Shown here: one piece after another, positions 15,931 to 24,545 of the stretch | Numbering within the stretch: the stretch's first letter is position 1 | Layout: every line of letters starts with the position of its first letter | Source: UBA7960 sp964348755 | Lineage (GTDB): Bacteria; Bacteroidota; Bacteroidia; Bacteroidales; UBA7960 | Direction: 5' to 3' | DNA: 64,000 bases | NCBI GenBank assembly: GCA_964348755.1 | Contig: CAYGDW010000003.1 | Span: forward strand, 41,408 to 105,407 | Notes under the pieces: generated by a model | Told to the model about the DNA's origin: nothing | The model's database searches: none | The model's input: the letters and a program-made list of their open reading frames with translations, nothing else | Made by a program: the position numbers and the translations under genes

Positions 15931-18768
15931 ATGAAAAATCCACTATTGAAACTTTTTATTAGTTTTTTGATTCTGCTTACAGGGGTGGCCGGGCTCATGG
16001 CCCAGGTTACCATGAACCCCCCACTGCCTACTGCAGCGGGTCAGGTAGTGCTTACCTTCGATGCTACAGGCACCCCGTTGGCTGGTCATACTGGCAATTT
16101 GTATGCACATACGGGAGTTACCATTCAGGGTGCTGCCAACCCTGCCGACAATGGCCGCTGGAAGTATGTGATTGGCTCATGGGGAAATAACATTACCCAG
16201 CCCCAGTTTACACGTACTGGCCCTAATACGTACCATCTAACGCTTGGCCCAAGCATTCGACAGTTTTATAATGTACCCGAAAACCTGACCATTACTGAGA
16301 TATGCCTTGTAATCCGCTCAGGGGCCACGCCTATTTTGCAAACAAGTCCCGATATTTTCCTCACGGTGGTTCAGCCCGGTCTTACTGTGGCAATTATCGC
16401 TCCTACCGGTATGCAACCAGTATTTGATTTGAACCAAACGGTTGTTATTTCGGGCACAAGCAACCTGTCAACCTCACTTTCTCTTTTTGTAAATGGAACC
16501 TTAACCGCCACCACCACCCAGACAAACCTGACCCACAACTGGGTTGCAACCAGCACTGGAAGGCATAATGTGCGCATGGTTGCCCAGGATGCTGGTCAGC
16601 AAACAGCCGAAGCCACCACTTATTTTTATGTTCGTGGACAGGTGCCTGTGGCTCCATTGCCAGCAGGGGCAAAAAACGGTATAAACTACATTGACGACAG
16701 GACAGCAACCCTGGTTTTGCATGACCCGCCCGGACTAAAACAATATGCATTTGTCATTGGCGATTTTAACAACTGGGAGCTAAGCGACAATTATTATATG
16801 AACCGTACTCCCGATGGCAAACACTTCTGGCTTACAGTATCAAACCTGACTCCCAACACCGAATACGCCTTTCAGTATTATATTGATGGGAAGTTGCGCC
16901 TTGCCGACCCCTATACACACAAGGTGCTCGACCCCTGGAATGACAAATGGATTCCGGCAACTACTTATCCCAACCTGAAGCCATACCCTGAAGGGAAAAC
17001 TGAAGAGATTGTAAGCCTATTGCATCCGGCCAGGCCTCAGTACCAGTGGCAAACAACAAATTTTACCCCGCCAGCCCGCCGCGACTTGGTGATTTACGAA
17101 TTGCATATACGCGACTTTGTAGATACCCGGGCCATAAAATCGGTGCAGGAGAGGCTCGATTACCTGCAAACCCTGGGCGTAAACGTGATAGAGTTAATGC
17201 CTATCAATGAGTTTGAAGGTAACAGCTCCTGGGGCTACAACAGCTCGTTTTACTTTGCCACCGACAAGGCCTATGGCGTCATTAACGACTACAAGGCATT
17301 TATTGACGAGTGCCACCGGCGTGGCATTGCCGTTGTAATCGACATGGTGCTTAACCATAGCTTCGGGCAGTCGCCATTGGTACGTATGTATTCGAAATTA
17401 AACCCCTGGGAGCCTTCGCCCGCGAACCCCTGGTTTAATGAGTTTTGCCCTCACGAGCCCTGGTGCTGGGGTGCCGACTTCAACCACCTGAGCCCGCATA
17501 CCCAGGCTTTTGTTGACCGCGTAAATGAATTCTGGCTTACAGAGTTTAAGGTCGATGGCTTCCGTTTCGACTTTACAAAAGGCTTTACCAATGCACAAAC
17601 AGCCAATCAGGGCTGGAACTACGATGCGGTAAGGGTAGCGCTTCTGAAACGAATGGCCGACCACATTTGGAGCATAAACCCAAACGCTTATGTAATTCTG
17701 GAGCATTTTGCCGACAACAGCGAGGAAAAAGAACTGGCTGATTATGGCATGCTTATTTGGGGCAATATGCACCACAACTACCAGGAAGCTGCCATGGGCT
17801 GGATCGAAAACAGCAATTTCCAGTGGATATCGCACCGAAACAGGAATTACAACCACCCGCATTTGATAGGCTATATGGAAAGCCACGATGAAGAGCGCAT
17901 GATGTTTAAGAACATAAACTTTGGCAACAGCACCAACCCCCAACACGACATAAAGAGTCTGAATGTGGGTTTGCGTCGGGTTGAACTTGCCGCAACATTT
18001 TTTCTTACTATTCCCGGCCCAAAGATGATCTGGCAGTTTGGGGAGTTGGGCTACGACTTTTCGATAAACTTTTGCCCGCATAACAACACAATAAATAATG
18101 CCTGCCGTACCGACCCCAAACCGGTGCGTTGGGATTACCTTCAGGACTGGCGTCGCAAAAGGGTATATGATGTTTTTTCGTTGCTGGCCAACCTGAAAAC
18201 CACTCAGGATGTGTTTCGCACCAACGACTTTTCTCTTGACCTTGGCGGGGCCGTAAAGCGCATCTGGCTCAATCATACCAGCAACAGGGTTTTTATAATT
18301 GGCAACTTTGGGGTAAATGAAGCAACCGTCAATACAGGTTTTCAACAAACAGGCACCTGGCACGAGTATTTTACCGGTCAAACCCTTAATGTAACCACCA
18401 CCAATATGCAGATGAGCCTTCAGCCGGGCGAATACAGGCTTTACAGCACCGTGGCTTTCCCTGCCCATGGCCTGCCCCTTAGCACCCAGGACCCGCTTTT
18501 TGAACTGCCAACCGAGGTGCGTGTTTTCCCGAACCCATCGGCCGAGGGGTTCTGGTTTGAAGTACCAGTAAATACCGCGGGTAAAGTATCCCTCGAGGTG
18601 TTTAACCTACAGGGGCAGCAGGTTTACCGCCAGGAGCATGAAGCCTTGCCAGGCACCAACACTTATTTCTGGAATGGCTTTGCAGGCAACAGAGAAAAAA
18701 CCGGACTGTACTTTTACAGACTCAGCACCGGCGATCAGCTCTTTTCAGGAAGACTAATGGTAAGATAA
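15931..18768 (+). CDS. Secreted GH13 alpha-amylase family glycosidase with T9SS sorting domain
   Basis: 945 residues. Signal peptide 1-24 (cut after LMAQ); an N-terminal carbohydrate-binding or Ig-like region (25-235); an early-set domain like that of branching and debranching enzymes (about 258-335, 'GDFNNWE'); the GH13 barrel (about 385-760); and a type A T9SS sorting domain at the end ('VFPNPS', 'TGLYFYRL'). Catalytic residues are intact: Asp547 nucleophile in 'DGFRFDF', Glu591 acid/base in 'VILEHFAD', Asp653 in 'ESHDEE', with 'DMVLNH' as region I. It should act outside the cell on alpha-glucans, anchored or released by the T9SS. No SusC/SusD pair is nearby, so it is not part of a classic starch locus. 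Exact specificity (amylase, pullulanase-like, branching-like) cannot be read. Confidence 0.92.
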   Translation: MKNPLLKLFISFLILLTGVAGLMAQVTMNPPLPTAAGQVVLTFDATGTPLAGHTGNLYAHTGVTIQGAANPADNGRWKYVIGSWGNNITQPQFTRTGPNTYHLTLGPSIRQFYNVPENLTITEICLVIRSGATPILQTSPDIFLTVVQPGLTVAIIAPTGMQPVFDLNQTVVISGTSNLSTSLSLFVNGTLTATTTQTNLTHNWVATSTGRHNVRMVAQDAGQQTAEATTYFYVRGQVPVAPLPAGAKNGINYIDDRTATLVLHDPPGLKQYAFVIGDFNNWELSDNYYMNRTPDGKHFWLTVSNLTPNTEYAFQYYIDGKLRLADPYTHKVLDPWNDKWIPATTYPNLKPYPEGKTEEIVSLLHPARPQYQWQTTNFTPPARRDLVIYELHIRDFVDTRAIKSVQERLDYLQTLGVNVIELMPINEFEGNSSWGYNSSFYFATDKAYGVINDYKAFIDECHRRGIAVVIDMVLNHSFGQSPLVRMYSKLNPWEPSPANPWFNEFCPHEPWCWGADFNHLSPHTQAFVDRVNEFWLTEFKVDGFRFDFTKGFTNAQTANQGWNYDAVRVALLKRMADHIWSINPNAYVILEHFADNSEEKELADYGMLIWGNMHHNYQEAAMGWIENSNFQWISHRNRNYNHPHLIGYMESHDEERMMFKNINFGNSTNPQHDIKSLNVGLRRVELAATFFLTIPGPKMIWQFGELGYDFSINFCPHNNTINNACRTDPKPVRWDYLQDWRRKRVYDVFSLLANLKTTQDVFRTNDFSLDLGGAVKRIWLNHTSNRVFIIGNFGVNEATVNTGFQQTGTWHEYFTGQTLNVTTTNMQMSLQPGEYRLYSTVAFPAHGLPLSTQDPLFELPTEVRVFPNPSAEGFWFEVPVNTAGKVSLEVFNLQGQQVYRQEHEALPGTNTYFWNGFAGNREKTGLYFYRLSTGDQLFSGRLMVR

Positions 18769-18853
18769 AGCTACTGCCAAAAAGGCCAAACATTGAGTTG
18801 AAATGAGTTGGCCTAAATAATAAAAACAGACACAGGAGTATGTTCATAAAATT

Positions 18854-18923
18854 AAAACCCGCTTACCGGAGCCTGGTCGCCTTCACAAAGAGGCAGACAT
18901 ATAAGTCACGGTAAACGGGTTTT
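18854..18923. terminator. Long inverted repeat between convergent genes, probable bidirectional terminator
   Basis: Arms AAAACCCGCTTACCG (18854-18868) and CGGTAAACGGGTTTT (18909-18923) pair over 15 positions with one mismatch around a 40-base loop that holds a smaller GCCT/AGGC hairpin. It lies between the amylase and VOC genes, which point at each other; A-rich and T-rich ends would give a U-run in either direction. A second weaker hairpin (AGGCCAA/TTGGCCT, 18783-18814) sits closer to the amylase stop. Confidence 0.5.
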
Positions 18924-18954
18924 GATTTTCGGTCTAAAACGGATCACCCTCATG

Positions 18955-19461
18955 TCAGGCCATTGCTTCAAGCAATAGGTTGTCGGTATCAAGAGCCCGG
19001 GTAAACATTTCTACAGAGCCATCGGGTTTTTGAGGCCATTGATCGCGGGGCTTGTCCCAGTAAAGCTCAATCCCGTTCTGGTCGGGATCTTCGAGGTAAA
19101 TGGCCTCTGAAACGCCGTGGTCGGATACGCCTCCAATGGGGTAGCCGGCATCTAACAAACGCTTTAGAATTGCCGCAAGGTCTTTGCGGGTAGGGTAATT
19201 GATCGCTACATGAAAAAGACCAGTACTGGCGCGCGGGGCTGGCCGGCCTCCTTTGCTGTACCAGGTGTTAAGACCGATATGATGATGGTAACCTCCAGCC
19301 GAAACAAAGGCCGCATCGGAACCATAGGTGGTAACCAGGTCGAAACCAAGCAAGCCGCAATAGAATTCAAGCGCATTTTTAATATCAGAAACCTTTAGAT
19401 GAACATGGCCAATGCTGGTGCCCGATGGGGTTTTGTAGCCATTGTTAGGATAAGTTTTCAT
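18955..19461 (-). CDS. VOC family (glyoxalase/extradiol dioxygenase-like) protein
   Basis: 168 residues forming one VOC module pair, similar to the N-terminal half of CatE-type catechol-2,3-dioxygenases. The three metal ligands expected for the superfamily are visible: His in 'IGHVHLKVSD' (about residue 19), His in 'LFHVAINYP', Glu in 'NGIELYWDKP'. Metal-dependent ring cleavage, glyoxalase chemistry or thiol transfer are all possible in this superfamily; the tail 'PRDQWPQKPDG' is typical of the CatE-like group. The gene is monocistronic, convergent with the amylase gene and divergent from the thioredoxin-like gene. Confidence 0.85.
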   Translation of the reverse strand: MKTYPNNGYKTPSGTSIGHVHLKVSDIKNALEFYCGLLGFDLVTTYGSDAAFVSAGGYHHHIGLNTWYSKGGRPAPRASTGLFHVAINYPTRKDLAAILKRLLDAGYPIGGVSDHGVSEAIYLEDPDQNGIELYWDKPRDQWPQKPDGSVEMFTRALDTDNLLLEAMA

Positions 19462-19552
19462 TAGCTTTCCAAAATTTTGATAAACAGACCGATATTAATC
19501 AACTAAGTTAATGAAAAATTGCCTTAACAAAACCCTCATCAGACAGAGATGG

Positions 19553-19560
19553 TACTTTTG
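19553..19560 (+). promoter_or_regulatory. Candidate -7 box of the thioredoxin-like gene
   Basis: TACTTTTG fits TAnnTTTG, 83 bp before the ATG at 19643. No properly spaced -33 TTG is evident. Confidence 0.4.
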
Positions 19561-19642
19561 GGGTTGTAAAAACAATGGACTGCCGTCAAACAATTTTGTT
19601 AAAAAACCATTTAAACATTATTAAAACAAAAAAACAAAAACT

Positions 19643-20224
19643 ATGGGATATACACTTGCACCCGGTGAAAAAGCGCCGGATTTCAGCTTGCCGGCAACCG
19701 ACGGAAATTTTTACAGTTTGAATGATTTTACCGATTTTCCCGTGTTGGTAATCTTTTTTACCTGCAACCACTGCCCGTATGTTATTGGCAGCGATGAGTC
19801 AACAAGGCAAACAGCGCAGAAATACTTTGACAAGGGCGTTAGATTTGTAGCCATTAATTCAAACAGCCAAAACACTTACCCCGAAGATAGTTTTGCAAAC
19901 ATGATGCGGCGCATGGATGTGTATAAATTTCCGTGGCTTTACCTGCACGACAAGAGCCAGGAAATTGCCCTTGCATACGGGGCGCTAAAAACTCCACACT
20001 TTTTCGTTTTTGACCACAACCGAAGTCTTATCTATACCGGAAGGGCCATTGACAATCCGCGCGAGGCAGCCAAATCGACTATATATGACCTCGAAAAAGG
20101 CCTGAACGAGCACCTTGCAGGCAAACCCTTAAGCGCACCTCTAACCAATCCCATTGGATGCAATATAAAATGGGATGGCAAAGATCCTAAATGGATGCCA
20201 CCCGAAGCCTGCGACCTGGTTTAA
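19643..20224 (+). CDS. Thioredoxin-fold protein of the AhpC/TSA-like group
   Basis: 193 residues, cytoplasmic (no signal peptide). It opens with 'LAPGEKAPDFSLPATDG' as peroxiredoxins and ResA-like proteins do, and has the active site Cys41-Asn-His-Cys44 in 'FFTCNHCPYV', followed by 'VRFVAINSN' and a cis-Pro 'KTPHFFVFD'. This CNHCP group is widespread in Bacteroidota and is annotated as thioredoxin family or redoxin; it could reduce disulfides or peroxides, but the partner is unknown. Translation starts at an ATG after an A-rich leader. It is a single-gene unit upstream of xth. Confidence 0.88.
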   Translation: MGYTLAPGEKAPDFSLPATDGNFYSLNDFTDFPVLVIFFTCNHCPYVIGSDESTRQTAQKYFDKGVRFVAINSNSQNTYPEDSFANMMRRMDVYKFPWLYLHDKSQEIALAYGALKTPHFFVFDHNRSLIYTGRAIDNPREAAKSTIYDLEKGLNEHLAGKPLSAPLTNPIGCNIKWDGKDPKWMPPEACDLV

Positions 20225-20363
20225 CCGTTTTTAAAAGATAATACCTTTCGGGAAATTTAATAAATACAGGCTGCTGAGAACAGGTTTTTTACTGAAGCCG
20301 TCCAATAAGGCCGGTTCGGGCATAATGCCATTTTGATTACCGGCCTCCATGCTCAAAACTCTT

Positions 20364-20371
20364 TATCTTTG
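20364..20371 (+). promoter_or_regulatory. Candidate -7 box of the exonuclease III gene
   Basis: TATCTTTG is a perfect TAnnTTTG match ending 19 bp before the ATG at 20391, giving a leader of about 12-15 bases. Confidence 0.5.
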
Positions 20372-20390
20372 CCCATTTACTTTTTGAAAC

Positions 20391-21161
20391 ATGCGCATTA
20401 TTTCATACAATGTAAACGGCATTCGTTCGGCCATTAGCAAAGGGTTTCTTGATTGGCTAGCAAACGAACGGCCTGATGTGGTTTGCCTGCAGGAAACCAA
20501 AGCACAACCCGACCAACTGCCGTTGTTTCATTTTGAAGAGCTGGGCTACCACAGTTTCTGGCACTCGGCCAAAAAGAAAGGGTACAGTGGCGTGGCCATT
20601 CTGAGCCTAACCAAACCCGAACATGTGGAGTACGGCATGGGCAACCCGCTATACGACAACGAAGGAAGGGTAATGCGGGCAGACTTCGGCCCCATTTCGG
20701 TAATGAGTGTGTACCACCCAAGCGGCAGCAGTGGCGATGAGCGGCAGGCTTTTAAAATGCAGTGGCTCGGGCATTTCATTGAGTATATGCATGAGATCAG
20801 GAAGCAACGGCCACGCCTGGTCGTTTCGGGCGATTTTAATATTTGTCACCATCCCATCGACATTCACGACCCGGTTCGAAACGCAACCTCATCAGGCTTT
20901 CTGCCCCAGGAGCGCGAATGGGTTACCCGTTTCCTGGCAACTGGCTTTATCGACACCTTCCGTCATTTTGTAAAAGCACCACACCATTACTCATGGTGGA
21001 GTTTTCGGGCCAGCTCACGCGCCAAAAACCTCGGCTGGCGCATTGATTACAATATGGCTACCGACAACCTGCAGTCGGACCTAACTTCTGCTGGTATAAT
21101 GCCTCAGGTAATCCACTCTGACCACTGCCCGGTTTGGGTTGATTTAAACCTGGTCGTTTAG
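20391..21161 (+). CDS. xth: Exodeoxyribonuclease III (AP endonuclease)
   Basis: 256 residues, the standard ExoIII length. The exonuclease-endonuclease-phosphatase fold is clear: 'ISYNVNGIRSA' at the start, metal-binding Glu35 in 'VCLQETKAQ', 'GYSGVAILS' around residue 64, catalytic 'SGDFNICH' near 147, 'LGWRIDYNMA' near 223, and the terminal 'SDHCPVWVDL' with the catalytic Asp-His. The enzyme nicks DNA at abasic sites and trims 3' blocked ends in base excision repair. It is probably transcribed alone from the -7 box just upstream. Confidence 0.96.
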   Translation: MRIISYNVNGIRSAISKGFLDWLANERPDVVCLQETKAQPDQLPLFHFEELGYHSFWHSAKKKGYSGVAILSLTKPEHVEYGMGNPLYDNEGRVMRADFGPISVMSVYHPSGSSGDERQAFKMQWLGHFIEYMHEIRKQRPRLVVSGDFNICHHPIDIHDPVRNATSSGFLPQEREWVTRFLATGFIDTFRHFVKAPHHYSWWSFRASSRAKNLGWRIDYNMATDNLQSDLTSAGIMPQVIHSDHCPVWVDLNLVV

Positions 21162-21273
21162 CTTTTCAGGCCAAAAAAAATCACTTCACCAGTTTTTTGT
21201 ATTTTTACACTTTCGTGAAATGGTTAGCCAAGTTTGGTGTATAACGCATTGAATTAAATAAAAACCCCAAAAT

Positions 21274-22236
21274 ATGAACAGAAACCTTTTTATTGTAATT
21301 GTTTTGACCGCAATTTTTGCGATTGGGTGTGTTCCGGCCCGCAAATACCAGGATCTGGAAGCCCGCTTCAATGCCGAAACCCTCGAAAAGGCAGAGCTGC
21401 AACGGCGAAACGAGATTGCCGATAACCGCATAGAGCAGATGACCCGCGAGCTTCGGTTGCTTCGGGAGGATACCACCCGCTTGGGCCTGAATATCAGATA
21501 CCTTACCCAGAACCTCGAAACCCTTAGCCGCACCCATCAGTTTATGCAGGAACAAAACGAGAAACTGCTTGCAGGCCGGGCTACCGAAACCCAACAGGTG
21601 CTGGCCCGGCTTCAGGAAACCCAAAACGACCTTCAGCGCCGCGAAGATGAGCTGCGCCAAAAGGAACACAACCTTAATTTGCTTTTGGCCGAGTTTGCCG
21701 CAAAAGAAGCCAGGGTAAACGAACTCGAAAGTATCTTGAAAAGGCAGGAGGCTGTGGTGCAGGAACTCAGGCGCACCGTATCAAACGCTTTGCTGGGTTT
21801 CGAAAACAACGGGCTGACCATACAAATAAGGCATGGAAAGGTATATGTATCGCTCGAAGAAAGCCTTTTGTTTGCCTCGGGAAGCACAACCGTTGACCGC
21901 CGTGGCGAAACGGCCCTGCGCCAGCTTGCCAGGGTTCTGGAACGAAACCCCGACATAAACATAATGATTGAAGGACACACCGACGATGTACCCCTGCGCG
22001 CCGGGGCGGCCATACGCGACAACTGGGACCTGAGCGTGCTGAGGGCCACTGCTATAGTGCGCATTTTGATGAGTAGCGCCACCATTGAGCCGCGAAGGAT
22101 AATGGCAGCCGGCCGCGGCGAGCACATGCCAATAGACCCTGCACGAACCGCCGAGGCCCGGCGTAAAAACCGACGTACCGAAATAATTCTCACCCCAAAA
22201 CTCGATGCCTTGTTTCAGATTATTGAAATGAATTAG
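21274..22236 (+). CDS. OmpA family lipoprotein with coiled-coil stalk
   Basis: 320 residues. The start is a lipoprotein signal peptide with lipobox ending at Cys19 ('FAIGC'). Residues about 25-175 are a charged coiled coil (many Glu, Arg, Gln, Leu heptads), and 195-310 are an OmpA C-terminal domain with the peptidoglycan-binding signature: 'LLFASGSTTVDRRGE', 'IMIEGHTDDVPL', 'NWDLSVLRATAIVRIL', 'AAGRGEHMP', 'RRTEIILTPK'. It should tether a membrane to the cell wall, with the helix acting as spacer. It resembles a Pal or MotB-like architecture without the transmembrane part. It is followed by a strong terminator and is monocistronic. Confidence 0.92.
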   Translation: MNRNLFIVIVLTAIFAIGCVPARKYQDLEARFNAETLEKAELQRRNEIADNRIEQMTRELRLLREDTTRLGLNIRYLTQNLETLSRTHQFMQEQNEKLLAGRATETQQVLARLQETQNDLQRREDELRQKEHNLNLLLAEFAAKEARVNELESILKRQEAVVQELRRTVSNALLGFENNGLTIQIRHGKVYVSLEESLLFASGSTTVDRRGETALRQLARVLERNPDINIMIEGHTDDVPLRAGAAIRDNWDLSVLRATAIVRILMSSATIEPRRIMAAGRGEHMPIDPARTAEARRKNRRTEIILTPKLDALFQIIEMN

Positions 22237-22257
22237 CATGAAAATGGAAAAAAATGA

Positions 22258-22285
22258 AGCCGGGTTTTTTTGCCCGGCTTTTTTG
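22258..22285 (+). terminator. Rho-independent terminator after the OmpA-like gene
   Basis: AGCCGGG (22258-22264) pairs with CCCGGCT (22273-22279) over an 8-base T-rich loop and is followed by a run of six T. It lies 22 bp after the stop codon. Confidence 0.85.
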
Positions 22286-22382
22286 TACTTGGGTATCAAC
22301 ATTTAATTAAAAAATATTGACCCCTTTTATTTATTCAGAAAACCAATTTATCTAACTTTATGCGAACCAAAAACCAAAACCA

Positions 22383-23840
22383 ATGAATAAGCTCAACCTT
22401 ACACTCGACAACCTGGACCAAATGCTACCTGACACCTTCAGCTCGGAACAAAAGGCAAAAGCCAAAACCTTTTTTTACAAAGAGCTTGCCCTGAAAGCCC
22501 ACAAATTTTATAACGGCAAGATGCAAACAGTGCCAAAGGCTCCGGTTTTGGGCTTTAATTGGTTCAATGCCTGGTACACCCCTGGCGTTTCAAAAATCTC
22601 GACCTCCATTCGCGACAATAACGACACTTCTTACGAACTCTCAAACCGCGGCAATTTGGTAGCCGTTGTAAGCGACTCTACAAGGGTGCTGGGCGATGGC
22701 GACTGCAGCCCGGCCGGTGGCCTTGGCGTTATGGAAGGCAAGGCTTTTTTGATGAAATACCTTGGCGGGGTCGATGCCATTGCACTTTGCGTTGACAGCA
22801 AGGGGACTGATGGAAAAAACGACCCCGAAAAAATCATTGAATTTGTAAAAATGTGCCAGCACAGTTTTGGCGCAATAAACCTAGAAGATATTTCGCAGCC
22901 CAATTGCTACCGCGTGCTCGATGTGCTTCGCGAGGCATGCGACATCCCCGTTTGGCACGACGATGCCCAGGGCACGGCCTGTGTTACCCTGGCTGCACTT
23001 ATCAATGCCTTAAAACTTGTTGATAAAAAAATTGGCGATGTAAAAATTGTATATTACGGGGCCGGAGCCAGCAACGCCACCATTGCCCGCATAATAAACC
23101 TGGCCGGAGCCGACCCCTCAAGGTCTGTTATGTTCGACACCAGCGGAGCCCTGCACCTGAACCGCAGGGATATTGCAGCCGACAAGCGTTTTTACCGCAA
23201 GTGGGAATTGTGCCAGGTTACCAACCCCGAATTTGTTGAAGACATTTTAGATGCCATGAAGGATGCTGATGTACTCATTGCGCTATCGCAGCCAGGGCCC
23301 GATGTGGTAAAACCCGAATGGATTAGAGCCATGGCTTCAAAACCAATTGTATTTGCCTGCGCCAACCCGGTGCCCGAAATTTATCCTTATGCTGCCAAGG
23401 AGGCCGGCGCTTACATTGTTGCCACTGGCAGGGGCGATTTCCCCAACCAGGTAAACAACTCCATTGGCTTCCCAGGCATTCTTAAAGGAGCACTTATGGT
23501 AAGAGCCCGAAAAATTACTGATGAAATGGCCATTGCCGCTGCCAACGCCATTGCCCGTTATTCTGAAAAGCGCGGAATTGACCCCGAAAATATTACCGCC
23601 AAAATGGACGAGCCCGACGTTTTTCCCATCGAAGCTGCAGATGTGGCCATGCAGGCCATAAAAGATGGCGTGGCTCGCAAACACATGACCTGGCAGGAGG
23701 CATTCGACACGGCAAAAGCTGATATTGCCCATGCCCGAAAAACCACCAACTTTATGATTGACCACGGGCTGATTGCCTCACCTCCACATGAACTTATTGA
23801 TGAAGCCTTGCAGGCGGCCATTGAATACGCAAAACAATAA
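22383..23840 (+). CDS. NAD(P)-dependent malic enzyme (oxaloacetate-decarboxylating)
   Basis: 485 residues, a single-subunit malic enzyme without the phosphotransacetylase extension found in MaeB. It decarboxylates malate to pyruvate with NAD(P)H formation. Motifs: 'YTPGVSKIS' (substrate region), 'STRVLGDGDCSPAGGLGVMEGKA' near residue 98 (split by 'LGDGD'), 'VWHDDAQGTACVTLAAL' near 193 (metal-binding Asp pair), the Rossmann 'IVYYGAGASNATIARI' near 222, and 'FACANPVPEI' near 325. In Bacteroidota this gene often sits upstream of ruvA and sprA, as here. The start is an ATG after an A-rich leader; NAD versus NADP preference is not decided. Confidence 0.93.
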   Translation: MNKLNLTLDNLDQMLPDTFSSEQKAKAKTFFYKELALKAHKFYNGKMQTVPKAPVLGFNWFNAWYTPGVSKISTSIRDNNDTSYELSNRGNLVAVVSDSTRVLGDGDCSPAGGLGVMEGKAFLMKYLGGVDAIALCVDSKGTDGKNDPEKIIEFVKMCQHSFGAINLEDISQPNCYRVLDVLREACDIPVWHDDAQGTACVTLAALINALKLVDKKIGDVKIVYYGAGASNATIARIINLAGADPSRSVMFDTSGALHLNRRDIAADKRFYRKWELCQVTNPEFVEDILDAMKDADVLIALSQPGPDVVKPEWIRAMASKPIVFACANPVPEIYPYAAKEAGAYIVATGRGDFPNQVNNSIGFPGILKGALMVRARKITDEMAIAAANAIARYSEKRGIDPENITAKMDEPDVFPIEAADVAMQAIKDGVARKHMTWQEAFDTAKADIAHARKTTNFMIDHGLIASPPHELIDEALQAAIEYAKQ

Positions 23841-23869
23841 GCACTGCAAAAGGGTTTGCATTTTCTGTA

Positions 23870-23904
23870 TATCTTTGCCTTTGCCCGTTTAAAAAAACGG
23901 GGCA
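23870..23904 (+). promoter_or_regulatory. Candidate -7 box and leader hairpin of ruvA
   Basis: TATCTTTG at 23870-23877 fits TAnnTTTG. Just downstream, GCCCGTTT and AAACGGGGC (23883-23904) can form a hairpin, which would lie in the leader of ruvA or act as a weak terminator for the malic enzyme gene. Confidence 0.4.
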
Positions 23905-23931
23905 GTAGCGTTTTTAGCCCAAAAAAGACTT

Positions 23932-24522
23932 ATGATAGCATTTGTTGAAGGAATCCTTGAGGAAAAAAACCCTGCTTATGTGGTGATAAACTGCAATGGC
24001 ACAGGCTATATGCTTCACATTTCATTACACACATATAGCCAGCTGCCCGACCTGGGTTCGGTAAGGATTTTTACCCACCAGGTTATCCGCGAAGATGCGC
24101 ATTTGCTTTTTGGGTTTGCCCAGACCGACGAACGCGAGCTTTTCCGACAGCTCATCTCCGTTAGCGGGGTAGGCCCAAATACAGCACGTATGGTTCTTTC
24201 GAGCCTTTTGCCGGCCGAAGTAAAAAACGCCATCGTAAATAACAATGTTTCTTTGCTTCAGTCAATAAAAGGTATTGGCGCCAAAACAGCCCAGCGTATG
24301 GTGGTCGATTTGCGCGACAAGATGGAAAAAGAGGGTGTTTTTAAAGATGGGAATTTGGTTTTTGAAAACAATACTACGCATGAAGAAGCGTTATCAGCAT
24401 TAGTAATGCTTGGTTTTGCAAAAAACGAAGCCCAAAAGGCCCTTGCATCAATACTTAAAAAGAAGCAGGGCCTTTCGGTAACCACCGAAGACCTTGTAAA
24501 GGAGGCATTAAAAGGATTCTGA
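23932..24522 (+). CDS. ruvA: Holliday junction branch migration protein RuvA
   Basis: 196 residues, full length. Domain I (1-62) begins 'MIAFVEGILEEKNPAYVVI' and is the OB-fold; domain II (65-145) has the two helix-hairpin-helix motifs 'LISVSGVGPNTARMVLS' and 'LQSIKGIGAKTAQRMVVDL'; domain III (150-196) is the RuvB-binding three-helix bundle ('EEALSALVMLGFAKNEAQKAL'-type). RuvA tetramers hold the four-way junction and dock RuvB. No ruvB or ruvC is nearby. The gene lies 23 bp before the sprA start, so the two are probably co-transcribed. Confidence 0.97.
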   Translation: MIAFVEGILEEKNPAYVVINCNGTGYMLHISLHTYSQLPDLGSVRIFTHQVIREDAHLLFGFAQTDERELFRQLISVSGVGPNTARMVLSSLLPAEVKNAIVNNNVSLLQSIKGIGAKTAQRMVVDLRDKMEKEGVFKDGNLVFENNTTHEEALSALVMLGFAKNEAQKALASILKKKQGLSVTTEDLVKEALKGF

Positions 24523-24545
24523 TTCAGCAAAAATCGTTTTCAACT

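Noticed and set aside
17398..18468. Long open frame of 356 codons opposite the amylase gene.
   Set aside because: It is the complement of the GH13 catalytic region, which has intact catalytic residues on the plus strand.
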